Source: Hyphomicrobium_A sp035517115
GTDB lineage: Bacteria; Pseudomonadota; Alphaproteobacteria; Rhizobiales; Hyphomicrobiaceae
Direction of reading: 5' to 3'
Assembly (NCBI GenBank): GCA_035517115.1
Contig: DATIZL010000081.1
Span: forward strand, 1 to 15,735
DNA: 15,735 nucleotides
Both the position numbers and the translations under genes were made by a program. Under the pieces are notes generated by a model. The model had not been told where the DNA came from. It worked only from the letters and a program-made list of their open reading frames with translations, and did no database searches. Within the stretch, counting starts at the first letter, position 1; each line of letters opens with the position of its first letter. Of the stretch, positions 1 through 5,732 are shown one piece after another.

Positions 1-13
1 CGTCTGCCCCGCC

Positions 14-62
14 ACATCCCGGGCGGGATGTAGCGGATTTCAGGACAAATCCCGAAATCCGC
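14..62. repeat. Two adjacent perfect hairpins at the left edge
   Basis: The first stem pairs ACATCCC (14-20) with GGGATGT (25-31) around a 4-base loop. The second pairs GCGGATTTC (33-41) with GAAATCCGC (54-62). An alternative stem exists inside the second: GGATTT (35-40) can also pair with AAATCC at 47-52. On the minus strand these follow the small gene's stop codon by about 8 bases, so they may end its transcript or protect its 3' end. There is no T-run in either direction, so a classical intrinsic terminator is not shown. Stems are seen directly; the function is inferred. Confidence 0.55.
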
Positions 63-69
63 ATTGGTG

Positions 70-237
70 TTACGCGTACCGGATGAGCTTCCAGTACACG
101 GCCTTACCGACATGAGGCGGCATGCGATTGCCCTTCGCGATAGGGGCGGTCGTCGGACGCGTGTCTTGCGCCTCCCACACCCCGCTCTCGGGACAGATCT
201 CGCCGGTCCTAACAAGCGTACCGATTGGAACAGCCAT
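70..237 (-). CDS. Small protein of unknown function (55 aa)
   Basis: This short reading frame encodes 55 residues beginning MAVPIGTLVRTGEICPESG and ending AVYWKLIRYA. It has a very good ribosome binding site: AGGGAGG (244-250) six bases before the ATG. Low-complexity or shadow character is absent. It has a Gly-Glu-x-Cys-Pro-x-Ser-Gly-x-Trp pattern (residues 12-21), an Ala-Pro-Ile-Ala-Lys-Gly-Asn-Arg-Met-Pro-Pro stretch in the middle, and aromatic residues near the C-terminus. There is one Cys, no signal peptide and no membrane segment. The Cys-Pro-x-Ser-Gly pattern resembles that of small YjzC-like proteins, but I do not claim homology. A structured leader lies directly upstream (246-322), so expression may be controlled there. 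The function is unknown. Confidence 0.72.
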   Translation of the reverse strand: MAVPIGTLVRTGEICPESGVWEAQDTRPTTAPIAKGNRMPPHVGKAVYWKLIRYA

Positions 238-245
238 TGAAGGCC

Positions 246-322
246 TCCCTAAAAAGGGCGCCTTGACTGGCCAGAATCACAGCGGTTAGGCTGTGAGTCG
301 CGAGTGTGGTCGTCAAGGCGCC
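246..322 (-). promoter_or_regulatory. Structured leader with terminator-like hairpin before the small gene
   Basis: Read on the minus strand, GGCGCCTTGAC (322-312) pairs perfectly with GTCAAGGCGCC (267-257). The 44-base interior contains a second hairpin, TCACAGC/GCTGTGA (296-290 with 283-277). The outer stem is followed at once by C-TTTTT (256-251), and that T-run touches the Shine-Dalgarno AGGGAGG (250-244). This is the geometry of an attenuator or riboswitch expression platform. CCC just before the T-run can also pair with GGG of the Shine-Dalgarno. Structure is seen; regulation and any ligand are inference. Confidence 0.5.
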
Positions 323-345
323 TAGCTTCGATAGACCACCGAAGG

Positions 346-382
346 TGGCCGCACGGGGTGCAACCCGTGCGGCCATATTTTT
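346..382 (+). terminator. Strong intrinsic terminator shape on the plus strand
   Basis: A perfect 12-bp stem, TGGCCGCACGGG (346-357) with CCCGTGCGGCCA (364-375), has a 6-base loop and is followed by TATTTTT (376-382). A smaller hairpin, CCACC-GAA-GGTGG (336-348), overlaps its 5' side. No plus-strand protein gene upstream in the window explains it. Possibilities are the end of a small or antisense RNA covering the small gene's leader, the end of read-through from left of the window, or a fold acting in the opposite transcript. Confidence 0.65.
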
Positions 383-404
383 ACGATCTGGCCATGCTGC
401 GATC

Positions 405-442
405 AAGTCAAAATTGACTTATTTGACGTATCACCTACTCTC
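405..442 (+). promoter_or_regulatory. Palindrome over a candidate promoter
   Basis: AAGTCAA (405-411) and TTGACTT (414-420) form a 7-bp inverted repeat with a 2-base centre. The right arm contains TTGACT (414-419), a good -35 match. A weak -10, TACTCT (436-441), lies 16 bases further on. It would serve the plus-strand gene starting at 462. A regulator bound to the palindrome would cover the -35 box. The -10 match is poor, so the promoter is tentative; the palindrome itself is certain. Confidence 0.4.
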
Positions 443-461
443 GGGCTGTGGGGGTGGGCGT

Positions 462-863
462 ATGGTAGCGAAGTCGGAAGAACTTGACAGATTAATTCAG
501 GATTGCGCGCGTCGTCTTGCGCGGGCTCGCGCTGATATCAGAAAGCTCGAAGTAGAGCTTCAGACTTTGATGCGAGCTCGGCGAGCTGTTTTTGAAGATG
601 AAGGTCAGCTCGACCTTCCAAATCTGCCAAGAGCGCGAGAGATTTCACCTGAGTGGAAAGATATTCTGAACTTTTTCCTCCAGCGAGCGCCAGAGGCCGT
701 CTCCATAGATGAGGTCATGAGCTTCATCCAACAGCGTGGATTTGACATCAAGCGTAACGCAGTTCGCTCTCAGCTGCATCTTTACGTACACCGACGCTTC
801 CTGGAGCGGATGGGGGATGGACTGTATCGCGCCACCGATGCGGTGAAGCCCTTCTGTGCATAG
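462..863 (+). CDS. Coiled-coil plus winged-helix-like protein of unknown function
   Basis: The 133-residue product has a highly charged helical N-terminus (about residues 4-43, rich in Arg, Leu, Glu and Ala with heptad-like spacing) that looks like a coiled coil. An acidic/proline linker follows (about 45-60), then a C-terminal domain (about 62-130) whose helix-helix-helix-wing pattern ends in LYVHRRFLERMGDGLYRAT. That last element resembles the wing of a winged helix. I cannot name the family. The start at 462 is preferred over an in-frame one at 306, because the longer version would translate the terminator hairpin and the palindrome, and because GGGGTGGG lies just upstream of 462. G+C is near 50% in sampled lines, well below the following genes. 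The stop is only 10 bases before gshB, so the two may be co-transcribed. A DNA- or RNA-binding regulator is a reasonable guess, not a demonstrated role. Confidence 0.72.
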   Translation: MVAKSEELDRLIQDCARRLARARADIRKLEVELQTLMRARRAVFEDEGQLDLPNLPRAREISPEWKDILNFFLQRAPEAVSIDEVMSFIQQRGFDIKRNAVRSQLHLYVHRRFLERMGDGLYRATDAVKPFCA

Positions 864-873
864 ACATACTTCC

Positions 874-1821
874 ATGAGCCTGCGCGTCGCCTGCCAGATG
901 GACCCGATCGAGCGGATCGACATCCGCGGCGACTCCACCTTCGCGCTGCTGCTCGAGGCGCAAAGGCGCGGGCACAAGCTCTTCTACTACACGCCGCCCA
1001 ACCTCGCGCTGCATGGCAACAAACTGTTGGCGCGCGGCGAGACGCTGAAAGTGGAGGACAAGGTCGGCGCGCACTACAAGCTCTCGCATCCGCGCGTCGA
1101 GGACCTGTCGCAGCAGGACGTGGTGCTCCTGCGCCAGGACCCGCCCTTCGACATGGCCTACATCACCACGACGCACCTCTTGGAGCGCATCCACCCCGAG
1201 ACGCTCGTCGTCAACGATCCCGCGCACGTGCGCAACGCGCCGGAGAAGATTTTCGTCCTCGATTTCCTCGACCTAATGCCGCCGACGATCGTCACGCGAT
1301 CCCTCGCCGACGTGCAGGCATTCCGCGCCGAGATGAAGGACATCATCTTGAAGCCGCTCTACGGCAACGGCGGCGCCGCCATCTTCCGCATCGCGCCGGA
1401 GGACACGAACGTCGGCTCGCTGGTGGAGCTGTTTCAGACCGTATTCCGCGAGCCCTTCATGGTGCAGCAGTACCGGCCCGAGGTGCGCAAGGGCGACAAG
1501 CGCATCATCCTCGTCGAGGGGGAGGCGGTGGGCGCCATCAACCGCGTGCCTGCGGCGAGCGAGACGCGCTCCAACCTGCACGTCGGCGGCACGGCAAAGC
1601 CGACCAATCTGACGAAGCGCGACCGGGAGATTTGCGAGCGGCTGGGGCCGGAGCTGAAAAAGCGCGGGCTTCTCTTCGCCGGCATCGACGTGATCGGAGA
1701 CTACCTCACCGAGATCAACGTTACCTCGCCGACCGGCATCCGTCAGGTTAGAGAGTTCGGCGGGGCCGACATCGCGGCGCTGATCTGGGAGGCCATCGAG
1801 GCGAAGGTGGGCAAGTCTTGA
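874..1821 (+). CDS. gshB: Glutathione synthase
   Basis: Glutathione synthase joins gamma-glutamylcysteine and glycine using ATP, the last step of glutathione synthesis in the cytoplasm. The 315-residue length is normal for the bacterial family. Family-typical segments are visible in order: the N-terminal MDPIERIDIRGDSTF (9-23), RQDPPFD (87-93), the ATP-grasp loop LKPLYGNGG (159-167), RSNLHVGGT (232-240) and the metal/ATP-binding region GIDVIGDYLTEINVTSPTG (270-288). I chose the ATG at 874, since family members begin with a short MSL.VA..MDPIE; an in-frame ATG at 856 would overlap the upstream stop. No Shine-Dalgarno is visible before 874. That is odd and fits translation coupled to the upstream gene, or a disturbed upstream junction. 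The next gene converges from the other strand. Confidence 0.95.
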   Translation: MSLRVACQMDPIERIDIRGDSTFALLLEAQRRGHKLFYYTPPNLALHGNKLLARGETLKVEDKVGAHYKLSHPRVEDLSQQDVVLLRQDPPFDMAYITTTHLLERIHPETLVVNDPAHVRNAPEKIFVLDFLDLMPPTIVTRSLADVQAFRAEMKDIILKPLYGNGGAAIFRIAPEDTNVGSLVELFQTVFREPFMVQQYRPEVRKGDKRIILVEGEAVGAINRVPAASETRSNLHVGGTAKPTNLTKRDREICERLGPELKKRGLLFAGIDVIGDYLTEINVTSPTGIRQVREFGGADIAALIWEAIEAKVGKS

Positions 1822-1843
1822 GCCGCGAGACGCTACGCGCTGC

Positions 1844-2935
1844 TCACTCGTTGCGGGCGTGCCGCCGCTTCCTCGATCCGCTCGAGCGCACCTGCCGCAC
1901 GGGCTTCTTGGTCTCCGTCAGGCTCGCCTGCTGCTTCTTGGCGTCCTTGCCATCCTTGCCCGCACTCGCGGTCGCCTCCGGCGGAGGCGGCAGATCCTGA
2001 CAGCCCTTCCAATGCTCGAGCATGGTCCCATCGGGCTCGAAGGCCGCGCCGACGACAGCGCTCGGGAAGTTTTCCACCCGCGCGGTCGGCACCAGCGCCT
2101 TCCACTCCAGCGTCTTGAAGCCGTGCTCGAGCAGCGCGGCGGCGCGCGCGTTGCGCGCCCCGCTCGACTCGTCGCCGAGCGTGACTGCGACCAGCCGGTG
2201 CCCGTCGCGCGTGGCGCTGGCCACGAGATTGTAGCCGGAGGCGCACGTGTAGCCGGTCTTCATGCCGTCGGCGCCTTGGAAGCTGCCGAGCAGCGCGTTG
2301 TGGGTGGAGATTTCGACCTTGGCAATGGTTGCGTGCGTGTCCGAGAACATGGCTGCGTACTCGGGGAAGTCGTGCACCAGCGCCTGCGCCAAGAGCGCCA
2401 TGTCGCGCGGCGTCGTCATCTGCTGCTCGGCGGGCAAGCCATTGGGGTTGATGAAGTGCGTGTGCAGCATGCCGAGCTGCGCCGCCGTCTGGTTCATGGT
2501 CTTGACGAAGGAGGCCTCATCCCCGCCGATGGTCTCCGCGATGGCAATCGCTAGGTCGTTGGCCGAGCGCATGATGAGGGCGCGCAGCGCATCCCCCAGA
2601 GGCAGGTCCTTGCCGGCCTTGAGGCCGAGCCGCGTCGGCGGCTGCGCATGCGCGTGCGGCGAGATGAAGATCTTGGTGTCGAGCGTGATCCTGTGGTCGC
2701 GGACCGCCTGGAAGGCGACGTAGGCGGTCATCATTTTGGTGAGCGAGGCGGGGTACCAGGGCGTATCCACTTCCTCGGCGTATAGCACATGACCGTCGGT
2801 CGTATCGATGACGATCGCGCCGGCGGCTGCGGCGGGACCCGGGGATGACACGCACGCAAGCGCGCAGGCGAGCGCGCTAGCCAACACGATCTTCGCGTCT
2901 TTCCTCAAGACGTTCCGCCCTTTCGCGCCTCGCAA
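1844..2935 (-). CDS. Exported D-alanyl-D-alanine carboxypeptidase (peptidase S11)
   Basis: This is a periplasmic low-molecular-weight penicillin-binding protein that trims the terminal D-Ala from peptidoglycan stem peptides. All three catalytic motifs are present: SLTK (Ser64, Lys67), SAN (124-126) and KTG (226-228). An N-terminal signal peptide runs to about residue 38 (hydrophobic stretch IVLASALACALAC, then Ala-rich). After the catalytic domain (to about 290) there is no PBP5-type C-terminal beta domain. Instead a Pro/Lys/Arg-rich tail of roughly 60 residues ends in RKRRHARNE, which could bind anionic envelope polymers. No ATG start exists. TTG at 2935 is preceded by GAGGGA at good spacing; TTG at 2908 (after GGGCGGA) would give a tighter signal peptide beginning MRKDAKIV. 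It converges on gshB with a 22-base gap. Confidence 0.92.
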   Translation of the reverse strand: MRGAKGRNVLRKDAKIVLASALACALACVSSPGPAAAAGAIVIDTTDGHVLYAEEVDTPWYPASLTKMMTAYVAFQAVRDHRITLDTKIFISPHAHAQPPTRLGLKAGKDLPLGDALRALIMRSANDLAIAIAETIGGDEASFVKTMNQTAAQLGMLHTHFINPNGLPAEQQMTTPRDMALLAQALVHDFPEYAAMFSDTHATIAKVEISTHNALLGSFQGADGMKTGYTCASGYNLVASATRDGHRLVAVTLGDESSGARNARAAALLEHGFKTLEWKALVPTARVENFPSAVVGAAFEPDGTMLEHWKGCQDLPPPPEATASAGKDGKDAKKQQASLTETKKPVRQVRSSGSRKRRHARNE

Positions 2936-3111
2936 ACCGATTCCCTCGCCACGGAGTATGCCGCAGCTCGCTGGGGAATGTCAGCCCGGAAGCATACCTA
3001 TGGAGAAAAGCCCGGCAATGGGCGCGTTTCGTGGCGATTGGATGCCAGGCTTGCCAGCGGGCGTGCGCTTGGCAAGCATCGGGGCGCGTTGCCCGTGTCC
3101 TGGAGGCCACA
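2936..3111. other. Intergenic region between divergent carboxypeptidase and cyclase genes
   Basis: This space must contain the promoters of both flanking genes, but no clear -35/-10 pair was found. It contains a 7-bp inverted repeat, GCTTGCC (3049-3055) with GGCAAGC (3071-3077), a possible operator. A GGAGG lies 6-7 bases before the cyclase ATG. No small reading frame with a convincing ribosome site was seen. Confidence 0.4.
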
Positions 3112-3918
3112 ATGTTTACGATCCGCTTTATCGTCCCTGCGCTCGCATCCTTCGCCGCCGCCCTTGGGCTGCTGCCCGCGTCGGCATCCGCGCAGGGTCT
3201 CGACCTTGCCGCCGCGAAGGTCGTCGACCTCACGCATCCGATCGACGCCAGCACCATCTTCTGGCCCACCGAGGTCAAGGCCTTCGAGCTCACCGAGGAG
3301 CACAAGGGGATCACCGAGCGCGGGTTCTTCTACGCGGCCAACCGCTTTTGCACGCCGGAGCACGGCGGCACGCGCGTCGATGCGCCCTATCACTTCTCGC
3401 AAACGGGCGAGAGCGTGGCCGAGGTTCCCGTCGACAGGCTGATCGGGCGCGCCGTGGTCATCGATATCGCCGACAAGGCGGCCGCCGACCCGGACTTCAC
3501 GCTGAAGCCCGAGGACGTGAGCGCATGGGAGGCGGCGCATGGCGCGATATCGCGCGGGACGATCGTGCTCCTGCGCACCGGCTGGAGCAGCCGCTGGCCT
3601 GACAAGCGCGCCTACCTTGGCGATGACACGCCGGGCGACGCGAGCCATCTGCACTTTCCGTCCTACGGAGCCGAGGCCGCGCGTCTGCTCGTCGATCGCG
3701 GCGCGATCGTGCTCGGCGTCGACACGGCGAGCGTGGACAACGGGCCGTCGAAGGACTTCCTCGTGCATCGCATCCTCGGAGCGGCCAACGTCGTCGGTCT
3801 CGAGAACCTGACCGGTCTCGACCGCCTGCCGCCGACGGGCGCGTGGGTGATGGCGCTCCCGATCAAGCTGGCGCACGGCTCGGGCGCGCCGGCGCGCGCC
3901 GTCGCGCTTCTGCCCTAA
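3112..3918 (+). CDS. Exported cyclase-family metal-dependent hydrolase
   Basis: The 268-residue product has a signal peptide (1-28, cleavage expected after ASASA-Q) and a domain of the cyclase family, which includes kynurenine formamidase and isatin hydrolase. Members usually bind a metal pair through a His-x-Gly-Thr-His-x-Asp motif plus a later His and Glu. Here the motif reads HGGTRVDAPYH (84-94), so the second His is Arg88 (codon CGC, one transition from CAC). The later His219 (in FLVHRIL) and Glu231 (in GLENL) are present, as is the typical SVDNGPSKDF stretch (207-216). Start at 3112 is supported by GGAGG upstream and by the signal peptide; longer in-frame starts add a Cys/Arg-rich stretch with no ribosome site. 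The substrate is unknown. The lost ligand may alter metal content or activity. Confidence 0.88.
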   Translation: MFTIRFIVPALASFAAALGLLPASASAQGLDLAAAKVVDLTHPIDASTIFWPTEVKAFELTEEHKGITERGFFYAANRFCTPEHGGTRVDAPYHFSQTGESVAEVPVDRLIGRAVVIDIADKAAADPDFTLKPEDVSAWEAAHGAISRGTIVLLRTGWSSRWPDKRAYLGDDTPGDASHLHFPSYGAEAARLLVDRGAIVLGVDTASVDNGPSKDFLVHRILGAANVVGLENLTGLDRLPPTGAWVMALPIKLAHGSGAPARAVALLP

Positions 3919-3945
3919 CGAGGCCGCTTACCCGCTCGGCTGCGC

Positions 3946-3995
3946 TTGACAGCTGTCTAGTATTTAACCGATAAGTTATTTAACCGATCGGTTTA
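3946..3995 (+). promoter_or_regulatory. Promoter with two tandem ArsR-type operators
   Basis: TTGACA (3946-3951) and a GATAAG -10 (3970-3975, 18-base spacer) precede the ArsR gene. A 12-base direct repeat, TATTTAACCGAT, occurs at 3961-3972 and 3977-3988. Each copy begins a dyad of the form TAAC-N6-GTTA: 3965-3978 is exact, and 3981-3994 ends in GTTT and contains the perfect palindrome AACCGATCGGTT (3982-3993). The dyad centres are exactly 16 bp apart, over the -10 and the expected start of transcription. That position fits repression by the adjacent ArsR protein. The repeats are seen; binding is inferred. Confidence 0.7.
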
Positions 3996-3999
3996 CAAG

Positions 4000-4350
4000 A
4001 TGCCGACAGACCGCCTGAGCGCCACCTTCGCCGCCCTTGCAGACCCTACCCGGCGCGCCATCCTCGCCCGCCTGGCGCTGGGTGAGACCTCGGTGACCGA
4101 GCTGGCCGAGCCCTTCCGCATGAGCCTGCCGGCGGTGTCGAAGCACCTCAAAGTCCTGGAGCGGGCGGGGCTCATCGCGCGCGGCCGCGAGGCGCAGTGG
4201 CGCCCCTGCCGGCTGGAGCCAGGGGCCCTGCGCGACATTGACGAGTGGCTCGAGGGTTATCGGCGCCTGTGGAGCGATCGCCTCGATCGTCTCGATGCCT
4301 ATCTGCAGCGACTGCAAGCGAAGGAGAGGAAACGTGGCCGCAAGAAATAG
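4000..4350 (+). CDS. ArsR-family transcriptional repressor (SRPBCC-linked type)
   Basis: This 116-residue winged-helix regulator starts with the typical TFAALADPTRRAILARL (9-25). Its recognition helix lies around MSLPAVSKHLKVLERAGL (41-58) and the wing around LIARGREAQWRPCRLE. It has only one Cys (70), so the metal-binding cysteine boxes of classical ArsR/SmtB sensors are absent. This fits the subgroup paired with SRPBCC-domain proteins, whose signal is generally unknown. The last 17 bases overlap the start of the SRPBCC gene, so the two are translationally coupled. The ATG at 4000 has no Shine-Dalgarno and lies only about 18 bases after the expected transcription start, so translation may be near-leaderless. 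Two operator-like dyads lie immediately upstream and suggest autoregulation. Confidence 0.93.
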   Translation: MPTDRLSATFAALADPTRRAILARLALGETSVTELAEPFRMSLPAVSKHLKVLERAGLIARGREAQWRPCRLEPGALRDIDEWLEGYRRLWSDRLDRLDAYLQRLQAKERKRGRKK

Positions 4351-4816
4351 TACCGATTTCGATCGCGACCCGCGCATGATCATCGCCACGCGGGTGTTCG
4401 ACGCGCCGCGCTCGCTCGTGTTCGAAGCCTGGACCGATCAGAAGCACCTCGCGCAGTGGTGGGGGCCCGACGGTTTCTCGACCACGACGCGCTCGATGGA
4501 CATTCGCTCGGGCGGCGTCTGGCGCTTCGTCATGCACGGGCCCGACGGCCGCGACTACGAGAACCGCATCACCTACGTCGAGGTCGTGAAGCCCAAGCGT
4601 CTGGTCTACCGCCATGGCGGCGGCGACGACGTGGAGCCGGTAGAGTTCGAGGTGGAGGTGACGTTCGAGGAAATCGGCGAGCAGACGCAGCTGACGATGC
4701 GGATGGTCTTCCCGTCGGCGGAGGAGCGCGCGCGCGTCATCAAGGAGTACGGCGCCGACAAGGGTCTCGTGCAGACGCTGGCACGGCTTAGCGAGTATGT
4801 GAAATCGATGCGCTGA
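4334..4816 (+). CDS. SRPBCC (AHSA1-like) domain protein
   Basis: This 160-residue protein belongs to the START/Bet v 1-like superfamily, which forms a deep pocket for hydrophobic ligands. Visible family marks are TRVFDAPRSLVFEAWTD (19-35), the QWWGP motif (41-45), GGVWRFVMHGPDG and the C-terminal amphipathic helix. The start is GTG at 4334: AAGGAGAGG lies just before it, and upstream in-frame starts would lie deep inside the ArsR gene. It overlaps that gene by 17 bases, so the two form one operon. Homologous pairs are common in bacteria; the SRPBCC partner may bind the inducing ligand or act on it, but no substrate can be read from the sequence. It converges on the FecR-domain gene with a 16-base gap. 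Confidence 0.92.
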   Translation: MAARNSTDFDRDPRMIIATRVFDAPRSLVFEAWTDQKHLAQWWGPDGFSTTTRSMDIRSGGVWRFVMHGPDGRDYENRITYVEVVKPKRLVYRHGGGDDVEPVEFEVEVTFEEIGEQTQLTMRMVFPSAEERARVIKEYGADKGLVQTLARLSEYVKSMR

Positions 4817-4832
4817 GGGATCGCCGCGCGCC

Positions 4833-5732
4833 CTAGTATTGGTGCCCGCCCCCGTGGTGCCCGCCGCCAATGCCGATGCCGATCGTTATGTTGGGGATGA
4901 CGGGGCTATAGCGGGGATAGCTGCGCCGGTAGCGCCTCGTATAGGTCACCGTCGATCTGCGCGGCGTGTAGCTGTGCTTCGGCTTTGCCGGTTTCTCGTC
5001 GGGCTCATAGTTGGCCTTGCGCACCTTTAGCTCCGGGCAGCGCCCGAGCTCGATGTCCTCGCGCGAGAAGATCGGCTTGGGATCGATGCTCGGCGGCTTC
5101 ACCACGAACGGAAAGGCCGTGTCGAAGCTGATATCGCGCGCATAGGGCAGCGCGTTCCAGGTGCCGGGATCAGGCATGTTGCCGCCGGCGCCGATGCGCA
5201 TGACGCGGCAAGGATCGTCGAGCTCGCGGCACTTGCCGGCGTTGTTGCAGACGGTGATGGCGCCCTCGTGCAACAGGATCCATATTGCCTCCTGCCCCTC
5301 GATGTAGAGATCGAACACGGTGCCGCGCACGGTGATCGAGGCGACAGGCGTGCGGATCGAGTAGACGGGCTTGGCGGCTATGCCGGTGATGAAGCGGAAG
5401 CCGCCCTTCACCAGGTTGAGGACGATGGACCCCCCGGTCCTGTTGGGATCATAGACGAAGCGGTCGAGCGTGAGCCGGGCGCCGGGCCCCAACGCCACCT
5501 TGGTCTGATCGCGCAGCATCAGCTCGCCGAGCGAGTCGTCGGCTACTGCGATGATCTCCTCTTGGCGCACGTCGTCGCCGGTCTCGAGATTTCTCAGGTT
5601 GCGGTTGAACTCGCCGGTGACGTGATTGACGATCGTCACCGCTGCGCCGATGGCGTCGCCCGGCTCGGCCGAGGCGGGCAGCACGAACGCGGCCGCGAAG
5701 CAGAAGCAAACGAGGGGGCGCAAATACGACAT
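4833..5732 (-). CDS. Exported FecR-domain protein with His/Gly-rich tail
   Basis: The 299-residue product starts with a signal peptide (1-22, ending LPASA). A FecR-like beta domain (about 55-165) carries the typical SLGELMLRDQTKVALGPGA and TPVASITVRGTVFDL (128-142) segments. In alphaproteobacteria such stand-alone FecR-domain proteins are periplasmic or surface proteins; they lack the anti-sigma helix of true FecR. A four-Cys region (about 162-175) could form disulfides. The C-terminus is unusual: a Tyr/Arg/Ser-rich stretch (about 258-281), then repeated Ile-Gly and a GGGHHGGGHQY end that could bind metal. Start: ATG at 5732 gives the best signal peptide; a TTG at 5762 is possible. Neither has a strong ribosome site. 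It is divergent from the TPR gene, a pairing that suggests related envelope roles. Confidence 0.86.
   Translation of the reverse strand: MSYLRPLVCFCFAAAFVLPASAEPGDAIGAAVTIVNHVTGEFNRNLRNLETGDDVRQEEIIAVADDSLGELMLRDQTKVALGPGARLTLDRFVYDPNRTGGSIVLNLVKGGFRFITGIAAKPVYSIRTPVASITVRGTVFDLYIEGQEAIWILLHEGAITVCNNAGKCRELDDPCRVMRIGAGGNMPDPGTWNALPYARDISFDTAFPFVVKPPSIDPKPIFSREDIELGRCPELKVRKANYEPDEKPAKPKHSYTPRRSTVTYTRRYRRSYPRYSPVIPNITIGIGIGGGHHGGGHQY

Noticed and set aside
1..240. tRNA or attachment site marking an island end
   Set aside because: No tRNA-like cloverleaf or T-arm was seen, and no direct repeat matching the junction at 864-873 could be found by eye.
209..406. 65-residue minus-strand reading frame
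   Set aside because: It overlaps the better-supported small gene and the leader hairpins, with no convincing ribosome site.
306..461. N-terminal extension of the coiled-coil/winged-helix protein to a start at 306
   Set aside because: It would translate the terminator hairpin and the promoter palindrome; the ribosome-site-like GGGGTGGG fits the ATG at 462.
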